DNA from: Lysinibacillus sp. JNUCC-52
Lineage (GTDB): Bacteria; Bacillota; Bacilli; Bacillales_A; Planococcaceae
DNA: 64,000 nt
Direction: 5' to 3'
Assembly: GCF_015999545.1 (NCBI RefSeq)
Contig: NZ_CP065546.1
Coordinates: forward strand, 372,001-436,000
The position numbers and the translations under genes were made by a program. Below the pieces are notes generated by a model. The model did no database searches and was not told where the DNA came from. It worked only from the letters and a program-made list of their open reading frames with translations. Each line of letters begins with the position of its first letter. The stretch's first letter is position 1. This document shows positions 37,099 through 47,200 of this stretch, in pieces.

Positions 37099-38292
37099 AT
37101 GTCTAAAGAAACGAAAAAATGGAATTCAATTCTATTAATATTTTCTATTTTTTCAATCGCCATAAATATGCGTCCAGCAATTACATCTATTGGCCCAATG
37201 CTGGAAACTATTCGTGAGCAATTATTGTTATCAAATGCACAAGTGAGCCTGTTAACAGCAGTACCAGTCATTTGTATGGGAATTTTCGCCACATTGGCTC
37301 CGTTATTGAATCGGAAATTTGGGTTGCTAAGAACGATGGCTGTAATGATAACTCTAATCGGTGTAATGACCGCTTTACGTGGCTTTATTTCAGGATTTAT
37401 AGTGCTTGTAGTTACAGCATTTATTATCGGAATCGCAATCGCAGTAGTGGGACCGCTTCTTTCAGCAATGATCAAACAGTATTTTCCTGACAAAGCTGCG
37501 TCAGTCATCGGAATTTATTCTTTCGGGATGGGAGTAGGATCGGCAGCGAGTGCGGGTTTGACAGCGGTATTCTTTGACACTACTGGGTCTTACTTTTTTG
37601 CTTTAAGCATCTGGTCCATACTTGCGCTAATTGGTCTTGTCGCATGGTTCTTAGCGATGAAAGGACAGATGGAAGGTCCGCAAATCAATTCTGTTAAAGC
37701 GAAAAGTCAGCGAAACAAGGTGAATTCTCCGTGGAAATCACGGAAGGCATGGTTGTTTTTGCTATTCTTCGGATTGCAATCCTCCGCATTCTTTTCAATC
37801 ATTACATGGCTTGCACCGATTGCAACATCTTCAGGGTTGACTTTACTACAGGCTGGGACACTTCTGAGTATAATGACGACAGTTCAGATATTTTTTAACA
37901 TCCTTCTACCGCTGCTAATGGAGCGTTTTCCTGCACGGAAGTTTTGGCTATTGCTGATCCTAATAGCTGGGATGTTAGCAGTCGTACTGTTCTGGACAGG
38001 GGTTCATTCACTTATGTGGGTTGGCGCATTCATCATGGGAATTCCCCTTGGTGGTTTATTCCCAATAGCACTGCTTTTACCTCTTGATGAGACAGAGACT
38101 GCAGAAGAGGCAAGTTCATGGACAGCGATGATGCAGACAGGTGGTTTCATCATTGGTGGTTTATTGCCACTTCTAATTGCACTTGTCTTTGACTGGACGG
38201 CGAATCATCAGTATACGCTTGCGATTATTATGTTGCTGTATGTTATGATGTTTGTCTTGACGTTTTTGATTGGCAATAAAAAATATCGTTAG
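37099..38292 (+). CDS. MFS transporter, CynX/NimT cyanate-transporter family
   Basis: 397 residues with twelve hydrophobic segments. The family start is evident: FSIAINMRPAITSIGPMLE, followed by LLTAVPVICMGIFA and PLLSAMIKQYFPDKAA. CynX/NimT proteins move cyanate, 2-nitroimidazole or related small molecules. Coming directly after three deaminase-like amidohydrolases, it might carry their substrate or product. The ATG at 37099 is spaced correctly from AAAGGAAA; the upstream Met at 37078 precedes that site. A strong terminator follows. Confidence 0.88.
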   Translation: MSKETKKWNSILLIFSIFSIAINMRPAITSIGPMLETIREQLLLSNAQVSLLTAVPVICMGIFATLAPLLNRKFGLLRTMAVMITLIGVMTALRGFISGFIVLVVTAFIIGIAIAVVGPLLSAMIKQYFPDKAASVIGIYSFGMGVGSAASAGLTAVFFDTTGSYFFALSIWSILALIGLVAWFLAMKGQMEGPQINSVKAKSQRNKVNSPWKSRKAWLFLLFFGLQSSAFFSIITWLAPIATSSGLTLLQAGTLLSIMTTVQIFFNILLPLLMERFPARKFWLLLILIAGMLAVVLFWTGVHSLMWVGAFIMGIPLGGLFPIALLLPLDETETAEEASSWTAMMQTGGFIIGGLLPLLIALVFDWTANHQYTLAIIMLLYVMMFVLTFLIGNKKYR

Positions 38293-38598
38293 AATTAACA
38301 GGTTTATTGAATGAAATCATTATGATTCATACTGTTTTAGTCAAAATACAAAATGAAAGTTCATAGTATTCAAATTAAAAAAGAGTAGCCGAAGCTACTC
38401 TTTTTTCTGTTCTATAATCACGCTCGATCTTAATAAGCATTACTATGTATTCGTATCTTATAAGTATATTAACTTATTAGTAGGTCTCGTTTAATACTAG
38501 AATGTGTTCTTTCTTAGAAAAAACCTTCAATAAGTTCAGTTTTAAATATAGGCATAGCACTCTTCAGCTATGCCTATTTCTGAGTAAGCCTTTTAAGG
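38293..38598. other. convergent intergenic region
   Basis: Contains the terminator listed separately and a second hairpin close to the methyltransferase stop (ATAGGCATAGC with GCTATGCCTAT, about 38549-38576). No gene. Confidence 0.6.
38377..38406. terminator. bidirectional terminator after the CynX-like gene
   Basis: AAAAAAGAGTAGC and GCTACTCTTTTTT around a CGAA tetraloop. It is A-rich upstream and T-rich downstream, so it also works on the opposite strand. Confidence 0.92.
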
Positions 38599-39255
38599 TT
38601 AAATAACTTTAATTACTTCAATATATCTATACATTCCCCTTAACATAACTTGGTCATCCTTTAAAATGTTAAGCCTGTGTTTATTCTTACTAAACAATAC
38701 CTCAAAACTTCGACCAATGTCTGTTCCTAATATGCTTATAAAAGGCCTTAACAGTTTTTTTGTTAGTGTTAATTTTTGATTTTTAGCAGCAAATTTATCA
38801 AAGATCAGAATTCTTCCATCCTTCTTTAAAACTCTTATCATCTCTCCAAAGCATTTATTTTCATCAGGAACGACAGAGAGAATTAAACTCGCTACAATAT
38901 AGTCAAATGATTCATCTTCAAAAGTCATATTTTGAGCATCCATTTCTAAAAATTCAATTGAAGAGTGCTCGAATTTACGTTTAGCTTTAGCTAGCATGTC
39001 AGGAGAATAATCAATAGCTGTAATATCAAAATCACCATAGTTAATTAATTCTAAATCAGCTCCAGTACCAATCCCTACATATAAGATTTTTTGGTTACTT
39101 TGAAAAGGGGCTTTTTGAAAAATTCTTTTCCTAGTCTTTAAAAAAATACCTGTATTAAAAAATTTATCATAGAAAGAAGAGCCCACTTTGTAAATAATCT
39201 TGTTCCACGTATTATTCAATATATCATCCACCTTTCTACAGTAATATCGAAGCAT
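38599..39255 (-). CDS. class I SAM-dependent methyltransferase
   Basis: 218 residues. SAM-binding motif I is LYVGIGTGADLELI near residue 58, followed by the acidic end of strand 2 (ITAIDYSPDML) and motif II/III (SFDYIVASLILSVVPD). It resembles the UbiE/phospholipid N-methyltransferase group. The N-terminus (NNTWNKIIYKVGSSFYDKFF) may contact membrane lipids. The substrate is unknown. The start used follows AAGGAATTCAA; a later TTG after AAAGGTGG would remove 12 residues. Confidence 0.83.
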   Translation of the reverse strand: MLRYYCRKVDDILNNTWNKIIYKVGSSFYDKFFNTGIFLKTRKRIFQKAPFQSNQKILYVGIGTGADLELINYGDFDITAIDYSPDMLAKAKRKFEHSSIEFLEMDAQNMTFEDESFDYIVASLILSVVPDENKCFGEMIRVLKKDGRILIFDKFAAKNQKLTLTKKLLRPFISILGTDIGRSFEVLFSKNKHRLNILKDDQVMLRGMYRYIEVIKVI

Positions 39256-39300
39256 TTGAATTCCTTAAATCCTGTGAAGCCTCCGAAGCTAGGAGTGACC

Positions 39301-39690
39301 TTACTCCACCAACCTTTTAGCTCGAGACATCACTAACATACTAATAGTAATGAGCGCAAAGGCTGTTAACGCAAGAAAGGGGATTGATACAAACCCAAAC
39401 CAATTTATATATTGAATATTACAAGGGACACCACTTACACACGGTTTAAATCCACCGAAGCCAGGAATCTTCTGTTCAAGATAGTGTATTAATGATATGC
39501 AGCCACCAATAAGTATGATGAGGTTGGGAATCGTCTTGCAAAAAGCGTGAAAAATGCAGGGAAAAATGAATCTATTACCTATAAGTATAATAAAGCGAAT
39601 CAATATCGTTTGTAAACAATCTGGAATACTTGTACGATCAAGATGGAAACTTACATTTACCTGCTGGACAGTAGTTTACGCACATAGTTA
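39301..39690 (-). pseudogene. BdbC/DsbB-type disulfide oxidoreductase, N-terminus lost
   Basis: The C-terminal two thirds are well preserved: HYLEQKIPGFGGFKPC, VSGVPCNIQYINWFG and a final membrane helix. The N-terminal membrane helix and the Cys-x-x-Cys motif that receives electrons through the quinone are not readable; where CELCWYQR should be, the sequence is PDCLQTILIR, and upstream frames are broken. Only the second Cys pair remains. An intact BdbC is about 140 residues; 100 can be read here. It probably cannot act as an oxidase. Confidence 0.75.
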
Positions 39691-39716
39691 TAGACCGAAA
39701 AAATGAGGTGAACTTT

Positions 39717-39962
39717 TTGATATTTTTTAGTATAGGTTTATTAGTTGTGGGGATGATATTCGCAATAATACGTAGAAGTATCTATCCATTCATTGAAATA
39801 CTTATCTATGCAAGTGTTGCATTACTATATGATCTTTTTCAATTCATCTTCAGCTTATTAGGGAATAATTGGATGTATCATCTAGCTATTCCCGTTATAT
39901 TAACATGGATAGCATTCTATTTTGCAAATAAAATAATAAAAAAAATAGATTGGCAGTATTAA
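39717..39962 (+). CDS. small hydrophobic membrane protein of unknown function
   Basis: 81 residues from the TTG spaced 6 bases from GAGGTG (or 84 from the GTG at 39708). Three membrane segments are likely: IFFSIGLLVVGMIFAII, IYASVALLYDLFQFIFSLL and AIPVILTWIAFYFA, ending KKIDWQY. No family recognised. A long hairpin terminator follows at 40082. Confidence 0.6.
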   Translation: MIFFSIGLLVVGMIFAIIRRSIYPFIEILIYASVALLYDLFQFIFSLLGNNWMYHLAIPVILTWIAFYFANKIIKKIDWQY

Positions 39963-40081
39963 TAAATTCATTTAATAAATCCTCTCTAGATACAATTTAT
40001 AAGCTTTAAAAAATCATTAAATTACAAACTATTACAATTTTATAACCAAAACTAGAGTTAGATACACGCTTAATCACTTTT

Positions 40082-40128
40082 AGGCTACTTAATTCCCATT
40101 TCTCAATGGGTTAAGTAGCCTGATTTTT
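40082..40128 (+). terminator. terminator after the small membrane protein gene
   Basis: AGGCTACTTAA with TTAAGTAGCCT, an inner CCCATT/AATGGG stem, then GATTTTTCTTG. Confidence 0.85.
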
Positions 40129-40516
40129 CTTGTTTCAGCACTTCATGATGAATATAAAATAAGATTTATTAAGATTGAGGAAGAATAGTTCAAGATTTAT
40201 TAAGAACTATGCAATTGAAAAGCGAGTAGAGCAAATGGTTTTTTCAGCTTGTCAAAAATCTAACTATTTCACCGTAGAATCATTAAACCTTATTCCCGCA
40301 AATTTTTCATCTTGTTCAGGAGCTTTTACTAGAAGATGAATTACTTTACATTGAGAGAACGTTTGAACAGTGCTTTGGTAGACCTCAAATGAAAATAAAA
40401 TATGTACAAACGACGAAAAGAATATGAAATTGAAGAGAATTTTAGAAACAGCATAAATTTTTATGCAGTTTTTTCTTTACTTTCAAATAATTATTTTGTA
40501 AGATAAAGCCAACTTT

Positions 40517-40537
40517 AAAAGTGGCCAGACCACTTTT
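40517..40537. promoter_or_regulatory. palindromic operator-like site upstream of the gntR remnant
   Basis: Perfect 8-base arms AAAAGTGG and CCACTTTT around CCAGA. The TGG-N5-CCA core resembles operators of FadR/GntR regulators and lies 200 bases upstream of a decayed gntR gene, which was probably autoregulated. Confidence 0.45.
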
Positions 40538-40744
40538 GAATTCATTCATTAAGAGACGCCATCATCTGAAGATGGAGGATTTTGTTTCTTTTTAGTAGGT
40601 ATCCAAACACCAACTGAATGAAGATAAAGCCTTTGGATGCATTGTTTATCTGCGCGAAAGGAAAGCGACAGTAATAATTATTCCAAGGCGAATAGATTGA
40701 CTAAGAAGTTGATCTTATAGATAAAAAAATCGAACAAAGAAAGT

Positions 40745-41341
40745 ATTTTTAGATATCGTCCAACAATTACGACAACTTATTAAAATAGAAAAAATATAGG
40801 CTGGTGAAAAGTCATCTTCCGAAAGAGTCCTTTCAGACATCTAGGTGTCGGGCGTTCCTCTGAGAGAGGCATTGCGAAGTTTAGAGTAATTAGGACTTAT
40901 CGAAATGAGACGTGGAGCAACGTTTCTAGCTTCTACAAAAGCATCAGCTCGTAGAAATATTGTCGATGTTTATATTAGAAGATGAAAAATCAAAAAGGAT
41001 GTCCAATTAACGCGACAAATTTATGAAAAGGAAGCCATTCGCGTTATAAGTTGTACAGAGACTCTGCGAACACTACCAGAGTGGGGCAGCTTTTTTGTAA
41101 AGCTAGAGATAGAAAGTACGATTAATTGTCGGGATGTTTTACGAGAAATAATCATCACGTCAAGAAATCTTCTTTCACTAAAAGTCTGGTTTCAGTTAGC
41201 AGTTATGACGGTGACCGTTTAAGTCGAAACTCAACAGAAGAAGAAAAATTAATCATTCAAACGAAATCGATGCAGCTTGGCTATGAAAAAGAAGCATTAA
41301 AAGCTTACCAACAGTGGATGAATGCTGTACAAGGCATTTAG
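40745..41341 (+). pseudogene. GntR-family regulator of the acc operon, decayed
   Basis: The helix-turn-helix can be read through several lesions: near 40850 the sequence gives SGVPLREALRSLE, an in-frame TAA, then LGLIEMRRGATFLAST, the classic GntR pattern. Further frameshifts follow, and the C-terminal 48 residues are again open, ending EALKAYQQWMNAVQGI just before accD. In several Bacillaceae a GntR gene directly precedes accD, so this is a copy of that arrangement. It cannot make a regulator. Confidence 0.8.
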
Positions 41342-41362
41342 AAATCAAAGGGGGAGTAAAAC

Positions 41363-42211
41363 ATGGTAATACGTAACGTATTTAGTAAAAAGAAAGAGGA
41401 CGGACAGGAAAAGGGATTTCCAGAAGGACTTATGACAAAATGTCCAGAATGCCGTCACATTCAGTTAACAAAGGAATTAGAAAAAAATCATAAAGTGTGT
41501 ACAAAATGCGACCATCATTTCAAAATGACTGCACAGGAGCGCGTAGCATATCTCTTAGATGAAGGTTCTTTTGTTTCAATGGATGATCATTTACAAACAA
41601 GTAATCCACTTAATTTCCCTGATTATGTAGAAAAAATTTCAGTGGCTAAACAACAATCGGGATTAAGCGAAGCTGTACTGACTGGGTTTGGTACTCTTGA
41701 TGGAGAAGAAATTGTTGTAGCCATTATGGATTCTCATTTCCGTATGGGCTCAATGGGCTCCGTTGTAGGAGAAAAAATCACACGTGCCGTTGAAAAGGCT
41801 ATTGCATTACGTGTACCGATTATTATTTTTACTGCTAGTGGTGGAGCGCGCATGCAAGAAGGTATTCTATCATTAATGCAAATGGTAAAAACGAGTGTGG
41901 CATTAAAACGTCATAGTGAAGAAGGACTATTATTTATTTCGATTATGACGCATCCTACATACGGGGGCGTTTCAGCAAGCTTTGCCTCTGTTGGAGATAT
42001 TAATATTGCTGAACCACAAGCATTGATTGGCTTTGCTGGTCGCCGTGTCATTGAAGAAACATTAAGAGAAAAATTACCAAATGATTTCCAAAAGTCAGAG
42101 TTTTTACTAGAGCATGGTCAGCTTGATGCTGTTTTCCATCGGAAGGATTTACGAAATCAAGTAGTAATGCTTGTAAAAATGCATACAAAAGGCGGTGGGC
42201 AACATGTCTAA
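41363..42211 (+). CDS. accD: acetyl-CoA carboxylase carboxyltransferase subunit beta
   Basis: 282 residues, complete. The N-terminal zinc ribbon has the Cys pairs in KCPECRH and VCTKCDHHF. The crotonase-like carboxyltransferase core follows ([47 protein letters not shown]). AccD works only with AccA, as (alpha-beta)2, to carboxylate acetyl-CoA for fatty acid synthesis. Here its upstream gntR is ruined and accA is cut after 33 codons, so this is a displaced copy with no local partner. RBS AAAGGGGGAG is intact, so the protein may still be made. Confidence 0.93.
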   Translation: MVIRNVFSKKKEDGQEKGFPEGLMTKCPECRHIQLTKELEKNHKVCTKCDHHFKMTAQERVAYLLDEGSFVSMDDHLQTSNPLNFPDYVEKISVAKQQSGLSEAVLTGFGTLDGEEIVVAIMDSHFRMGSMGSVVGEKITRAVEKAIALRVPIIIFTASGGARMQEGILSLMQMVKTSVALKRHSEEGLLFISIMTHPTYGGVSASFASVGDINIAEPQALIGFAGRRVIEETLREKLPNDFQKSEFLLEHGQLDAVFHRKDLRNQVVMLVKMHTKGGGQHV

Positions 42212-42350
42212 AAATTTAGCTTTTGAAGAACCAGTAATACAATTACGAGAAAAAATTGATGAATTAAAAATGATTGCTACAAAGACGTCTAACACAGCTG
42301 AGCTTTTTTGTATGAATATTGTTTATACAGCTTTTTATGCAAATATATAA
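42204..42350 (+). pseudogene. accA: accA fragment (carboxyltransferase alpha, N-terminus only)
   Basis: It overlaps the accD stop as in intact acc operons. The start [18 protein letters not shown] is that of AccA; similarity ends after NTAEL, where unrelated sequence reads to a stop at codon 49. The normal length is about 320 residues. The break marks the right end of the acquired or duplicated acc segment. Confidence 0.85.
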
Positions 42351-42483
42351 ACAAGGCTATTATAGTACTTTTAAATTTTATGTAGAGAGTATTATCTGAA
42401 AAAAACTTGTATATTTGACGCTTTAAAACAAACTGCATTTTTATCGTTCCCATACTTTAATTATAAAGCCTTTAATTAAAAAA

Positions 42484-42545
42484 CGATATTCAACAAACGT
42501 GCGCGATTCTGAAATAAGGATCAGCGCTCTTTTTCATTAAAGGGC
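42484..42545. repeat. degenerate GCGCG repeat, copy A
   Basis: Has GTGCGCGATTCTGAAATAAG followed within 30 bases by TTAAAGGGCCATTTA. Copy B at 43053-43115 has GGGCGCGTTTCTGTAACAAG and CTAAAGGGCTAATTTA in the same order. A shorter match lies at 53280. Confidence 0.5.
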
Positions 42546-42592
42546 CATTTAATGGAGGAAGCGTGCTAATATTAATTGTAGGGGGTGTGGAC

Positions 42593-43042
42593 TTGAAAAA
42601 GACTTTTATAATATTAATAGGACTACTTTTCATATGCGTTGGATTCACAGCATTTTTCAATGGTAATCAGAAGCAAGAAGACCCAAAAATACTTTCACAA
42701 TTAGAGGACAAAGGAAATGCTAATGGCAAAAGAGAATTCCTTTTCAGTCTTACTAATGTTGGGGAAAACAAGGCAGAGTTGGAATTCCCCACTTGGTTAG
42801 AATACAATATGTCAATCGGTAATCTAGATAACAAAGAGATACCTTCTGGAGAAATAATAGTGGAACACATAGATTTAAATGAAAACGCCAATGAAGGTAG
42901 AATATTGGTATTAAAACCTAATGAGAAAATTGAATATAGATTATTGATAAGTAAAATCCCAAAAGGAAACTATGAAATCGCTATTGACTCGTCATCGGGG
43001 TATGGTAGCACTCATCGTCAAGAATTTACAATTGAAAAGTAG
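42593..43042 (+). CDS. membrane-anchored hypothetical protein, possibly BsuPI-like
   Basis: 149 residues from the TTG behind GGGGGTGTGG; other in-frame starts (42563, 42587) lie in or before that site. An N-terminal membrane anchor (TFIILIGLLFICVGFTAFF) is followed by an external beta-rich domain (EFLFSLTNVGENKAELEF, LKPNEKIEYRLLI) resembling the BsuPI/intracellular-proteinase-inhibitor immunoglobulin-like fold. The resemblance is weak. It stands alone between two repeat-like stretches. Confidence 0.6.
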   Translation: MKKTFIILIGLLFICVGFTAFFNGNQKQEDPKILSQLEDKGNANGKREFLFSLTNVGENKAELEFPTWLEYNMSIGNLDNKEIPSGEIIVEHIDLNENANEGRILVLKPNEKIEYRLLISKIPKGNYEIAIDSSSGYGSTHRQEFTIEK

Positions 43043-43052
43043 TTTTCACTAA

Positions 43053-43115
43053 TTCAGCAATTGGGCGCGTTTCTGTAACAAGGATAAGTTTCTCACTAAA
43101 GGGCTAATTTATTTT
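43053..43115. repeat. degenerate GCGCG repeat, copy B
   Basis: Similar in order and spacing to copy A at 42484. It directly follows the gene that copy A precedes, so the two flank it. Confidence 0.5.
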
Positions 43116-43254
43116 GTAAACAACTTTTAAGCAATGGTACCAAACGAGGGTTTGGGAATATTAAATTTAACTACAAGATAATTTGTATTAAAATTTAGTA
43201 AAAGTACCAACTATTATTTCTAAATTTTAAAAATAATTCTGAGGAGATGAAAAT

Positions 43255-43428
43255 ATGTCTTTTAAAGAAACTAAAGACGAAGTCATCATCGAAATGAAAT
43301 CAACAAAGCCTACAGTAGAAAAACTACTCTTTCTTATAAACCAAGCATTAAAAGATGATAACTGGATTTTAAAAAACCTTATACACCAGAGAGATTCTTC
43401 ATTTCGTAATTGTTTGTGTGATAACTAA
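43255..43428 (+). CDS. small hypothetical protein, 57 residues
   Basis: ATG after GAGGAGATGAAAAT, a good ribosome-binding site. The product starts MSFKETKDEVIIEMKSTKP and has an amphipathic helical middle (EKLLFLINQALKDDN) and a C-terminal CLCDN. No family recognised. Its spacing signals and full open frame make it more likely a real gene than chance. Confidence 0.55.
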   Translation: MSFKETKDEVIIEMKSTKPTVEKLLFLINQALKDDNWILKNLIHQRDSSFRNCLCDN

Positions 43429-43512
43429 CAATATTACATAAGAACCTCTCTTTTTATTGGAAGAAACTAGATAATCAACACGCGTGGCTTTTTATATGAG
43501 AAGTGTGGATAA

Positions 43513-44253
43513 TCAGCACTTTATCCATTTGTTTTTCAAAATTTGCAAGAAGATAATATTATTCATATTCACACGATGATTGCCTTTTTCGTTGTTTATA
43601 TAAATATTGTTTTCAGTAGTTGATAATAAGGTTCCTGTGATCATCAGTTGATCTGTTTTAACTTGAATAGTATCTTCTATATAATTTTGTAATTGCTGAT
43701 AAAGTGGGGTGCCAAAAAATAAATTAATTAAATTAGGACGTTTTGACACAAATTCTCCGAAATTTAAAACGAGAGCTTTATTTTTTATCATTTCTAAATC
43801 ATATCGCTCTTCTTCTTGAGAGTTGTTAATGTGGGATAGTGAAATGAGTCGCGTATATAAAATAAAGATAGGTCCATTCTTCGTGTTCACCTGGATAAAA
43901 TCTCGTCCTGCAATACTTAATATACCTACTTTTTCTTCAATTGTCTCAATGACTCGATTTTTTATTGTATCCTCATCTTTTGTTGTTTCTATAAATTTGC
44001 AATTAATTTTTATTTTCACATTTACACCTTGAAGTTTAAGGAAATGTAATTGAAGCTGGCGAGTATTGTTTACGTCGCTTTCAGAACCTAGTGATTGTAG
44101 CAGTTGATTTGCCTCATCTATACAAAATTTCAACTCATTTAATTGAGCCTTTGGTAATGAGCTAGTAGGAGAAGAAAAAACAGGAGTTGGAATTTTTGGG
44201 TTAGATTTATTACAGGAACATGTTAGTTTTTTGCATTTTTTACAGCGCTTCAT
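43513..44253 (-). CDS. mnx-operon accessory protein, Cys-rich N-terminus
   Basis: 246 residues. The N-terminus is MKRCKKCKKLTCSCNK, a compact Cys cluster suited to metal binding. Two beta-rich segments (EEKVGILSIAGRDFIQVNT and GTLLSTTENNIYINNEK) have the same pattern as the small proteins upstream of mnxG. It overlaps the mnxG stop by ATGA, so it is the last gene of that operon. Probably a spore-surface or assembly protein for the oxidase; no function is proven. Confidence 0.72.
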   Translation of the reverse strand: MKRCKKCKKLTCSCNKSNPKIPTPVFSSPTSSLPKAQLNELKFCIDEANQLLQSLGSESDVNNTRQLQLHFLKLQGVNVKIKINCKFIETTKDEDTIKNRVIETIEEKVGILSIAGRDFIQVNTKNGPIFILYTRLISLSHINNSQEEERYDLEMIKNKALVLNFGEFVSKRPNLINLFFGTPLYQQLQNYIEDTIQVKTDQLMITGTLLSTTENNIYINNEKGNHRVNMNNIIFLQILKNKWIKC

Positions 44254-47200
44254 GTGGAATCACCTTCATTTTCGATGGATGCAAAATGATCTTTAAGTGG
44301 GGCTAACAATGAATTTCTACTTTTTAGGACTCTAAAAATACCCCATAAACCTAATTCAATATCCCATCTAATATTTCCTGAACGATACAAATAGTCTCCT
44401 GGCTGCTGAGATAGTCCACCTGCTCCATAGAATAAAAGGAAATCGTCATTACTTCCAACAGTAGCTTCGCCTTTAAAGGAAACTACTGAAGAAAACATAT
44501 CTTTTTTACTTCTAAAGAAGTGATGTGCATGAATGGTAAATGTATGTGCTCTCGGTTTATCAGCTGGAAATGCAAAACGAAATGTTACGGGGTCACCTGG
44601 ATAAGCCAAAAATAGTGGCGTGCTCGGATTTTTTACATTAGCAGCACTGAAAACTTTGAAAACATCATTTAGATTTTCTACAAAATGACTAAATCGTTCT
44701 GCTCGGTAATTGAAGCCTCTTGAGCCTTGATCTTCAAAATCTTCTACTTCTTCCTCTGCATTGATGAGGAGTGGTTCGGGATCAATAATGACATCCCCGT
44801 TTTTATCAACAAGCCTTACCCCATCATGCATAACAATAGAGAATTCTCTAAACTCAGGGAGTAAAGGATTTGAAATAATTGCTTGATGTCCCAGATTGCC
44901 CTCTCTTCTGGTCTTTGGATGGAGATACTTTGACCCTTGAGACTCAGCAATTAGTATGCCAAATGCCCCGTGGTGTCGGTGATTTCGAATATCGGCCATA
45001 TCCCATAAGTTAACAGAACCAAAATCAGTATCGATATACCAGGTATACTTTATGCTCTCACCTGGAGCAATTGTCTGATCGGGGTTGAACCCTACTGTTG
45101 CTCCATCAGAATGTCGAACGTCATAAATAGCTAGTTGAGCGTGTAATGAAATTCGTTGTGACGGGGGAAATGGTGCGCTAACAGGTACCTCGGGATAGCC
45201 ATGTAGGGCCCTGTGATGGAATGTATCGTTCAATTCATTTGTAAGTGTAATTTCTACATATTCCCCAACATTCGCACGTAATATTAAAGGCTCTGGATTC
45301 ACTTTCTTTAAACGAATATTTTCTACATTTTCCTTTAATATGAAAATTATCCCGAAAGGATCGTGATCTCCTTCATTGTTATAGTTAATTCGAGCATTTA
45401 TTGCAGCGACTTCATATTTTCGAACAAGCGCGTTTGGTGGAATTGCGTCTTTCGGTCTTGTTGCTTTTTCAGGGGGTTTTCCTGTAGGACTTGGTAAAGG
45501 ATCGTGTCGTGATGGTGGGGCGTCTCGATCTGGTAAAGGAATTAAATGCGGTACTCTTTTTTCAAACGACCTAAAAATACCCCAGTTTCCTAACCAAATA
45601 TCATCGATGGAGCCGTAATGATAAAGCATATCGAAATCTCCTTCACCTTCCATGTTAAATTCAAGCGTGAAGGATTCAGCAAGAGCTATATGTTGTTGCT
45701 GATCTAATTTTGAAGATAAGTTGGGACGTTCTTTATGCCAGCGCTGACGGTGAAGATTAAAACTGTGTGACTCTTCATGTGCGCCTTGAAGGAGACGAAT
45801 TCGAACAGGATCTCCATTGTAAGTTTGAAGCAATGGTGTGATAGGATCGCCATGCACCCATGAGCTAAAAACATAAGCAGGATCACGATTAGGTTTTTTT
45901 AAACGAAATTGAATAGGTTCATTTTTATAGTTGATAGCCATAACTCCTGGATCTTCTGGTGAACCAGGAAACGGTGGAGGATTGAGTGGACATCCGTCTT
46001 TATCAAATAACATCGTAAAATCTTGAACAAATAAATTTAATTCACGGAAATCGGGAATTAATGGATTGACGATTGTTGCTTGTGTACCGGATTGTATTTC
46101 CTTACCAGTAACGGAGCTTAAAAATTTTGAGCCTCTTGCTTGGACGTTAATGCCAGCAAAAACACCGTGGTGCTGATGTTCGTTGGCAAATAAATGATCG
46201 TGCCAAAAAGTTGCTTTTAACTCTACATCTGCAAACCACTGATATTGAATTGTCTCACCTGAAAGGATGCCTGAATCGTAGTTCCATCCAACATTTGCAC
46301 CATCTGAACACAAAACATCAAATTTAACGAAGTGAACGTGCATGCCAGCCTCATATGTGCGGTTGACTAGTTGGAATGCATTACCGCCAAGTGTTTCAGG
46401 TAACTTATTTGTAAATTTAAAACGGATTACTTCCCCAGCATTTGCCCGTATAACCAATGGCTCAGGTTCTTTTCGACCGGCTAATATATCTTCTTCATCC
46501 TTAGCTAAAACATATAAGCGCCCTTCAGGATCATGCCATCCTTGCTTATTATAAAAAATAGGCATTTGAATAAGAACGACATCAAAGGTCCTTACTGGAT
46601 TTACACCTGCAATAGCTGGGTTGACAAAAACAGCCCCAGGAACAGCATTCGGTGCAAAAGAGTTTTTTTCAATTTGAGTAGCTGGTCTACCACCTATAAT
46701 GCCGAGCGGTGGGCGCGGAGCTTTAAGTCCGACAATTCCTGGCACAAAGTTTGGAAATCCTGGTTTTTCAGGTGTCGGTTTTGGTGGTAATGGTCGGTCC
46801 GGCAGTGGCTTAAGTGCTTTAATGGGCATGCCGTTAGGATAACACTGACTACCATCTTGTAACGTATTAAAATTACGTTGAATTCCCCACATACCTTCTC
46901 CAAAATGGGGGTACAGATGACAATGGATAATAGCATCGCCCATTGCCCCTTGTAATGAACCAGCCCCATATACAGGTGTGACTAAATAGTTCGATTGGGG
47001 TGAAATGGCCTGCACATCAAGAAGATCTGAGTTTTGATTTGTTGGTTCAGAAAACCATTGATGGACATGGTAATGAAATGAATGTGTTTCTTGTACACCA
47101 GCATGAATGAGCCTGATTTTTAAGGGATCTCCTATATAGGCTCGTAAAATAGGCGTTGATGGATCACCGAATACCCAAGAATCATGATGAACCTCTTCAC

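Larger units (their letters stand above)
39963..40744. other. decayed region upstream of the acc fragment
   Basis: No intact gene. Contains the terminator at 40082, a coding-like scrap at about 40318-40428 (QELLLEDELLYIERTF, ending in a stop), and a good palindrome at 40517-40537 listed separately. The rest looks like eroded coding sequence. Confidence 0.5.
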
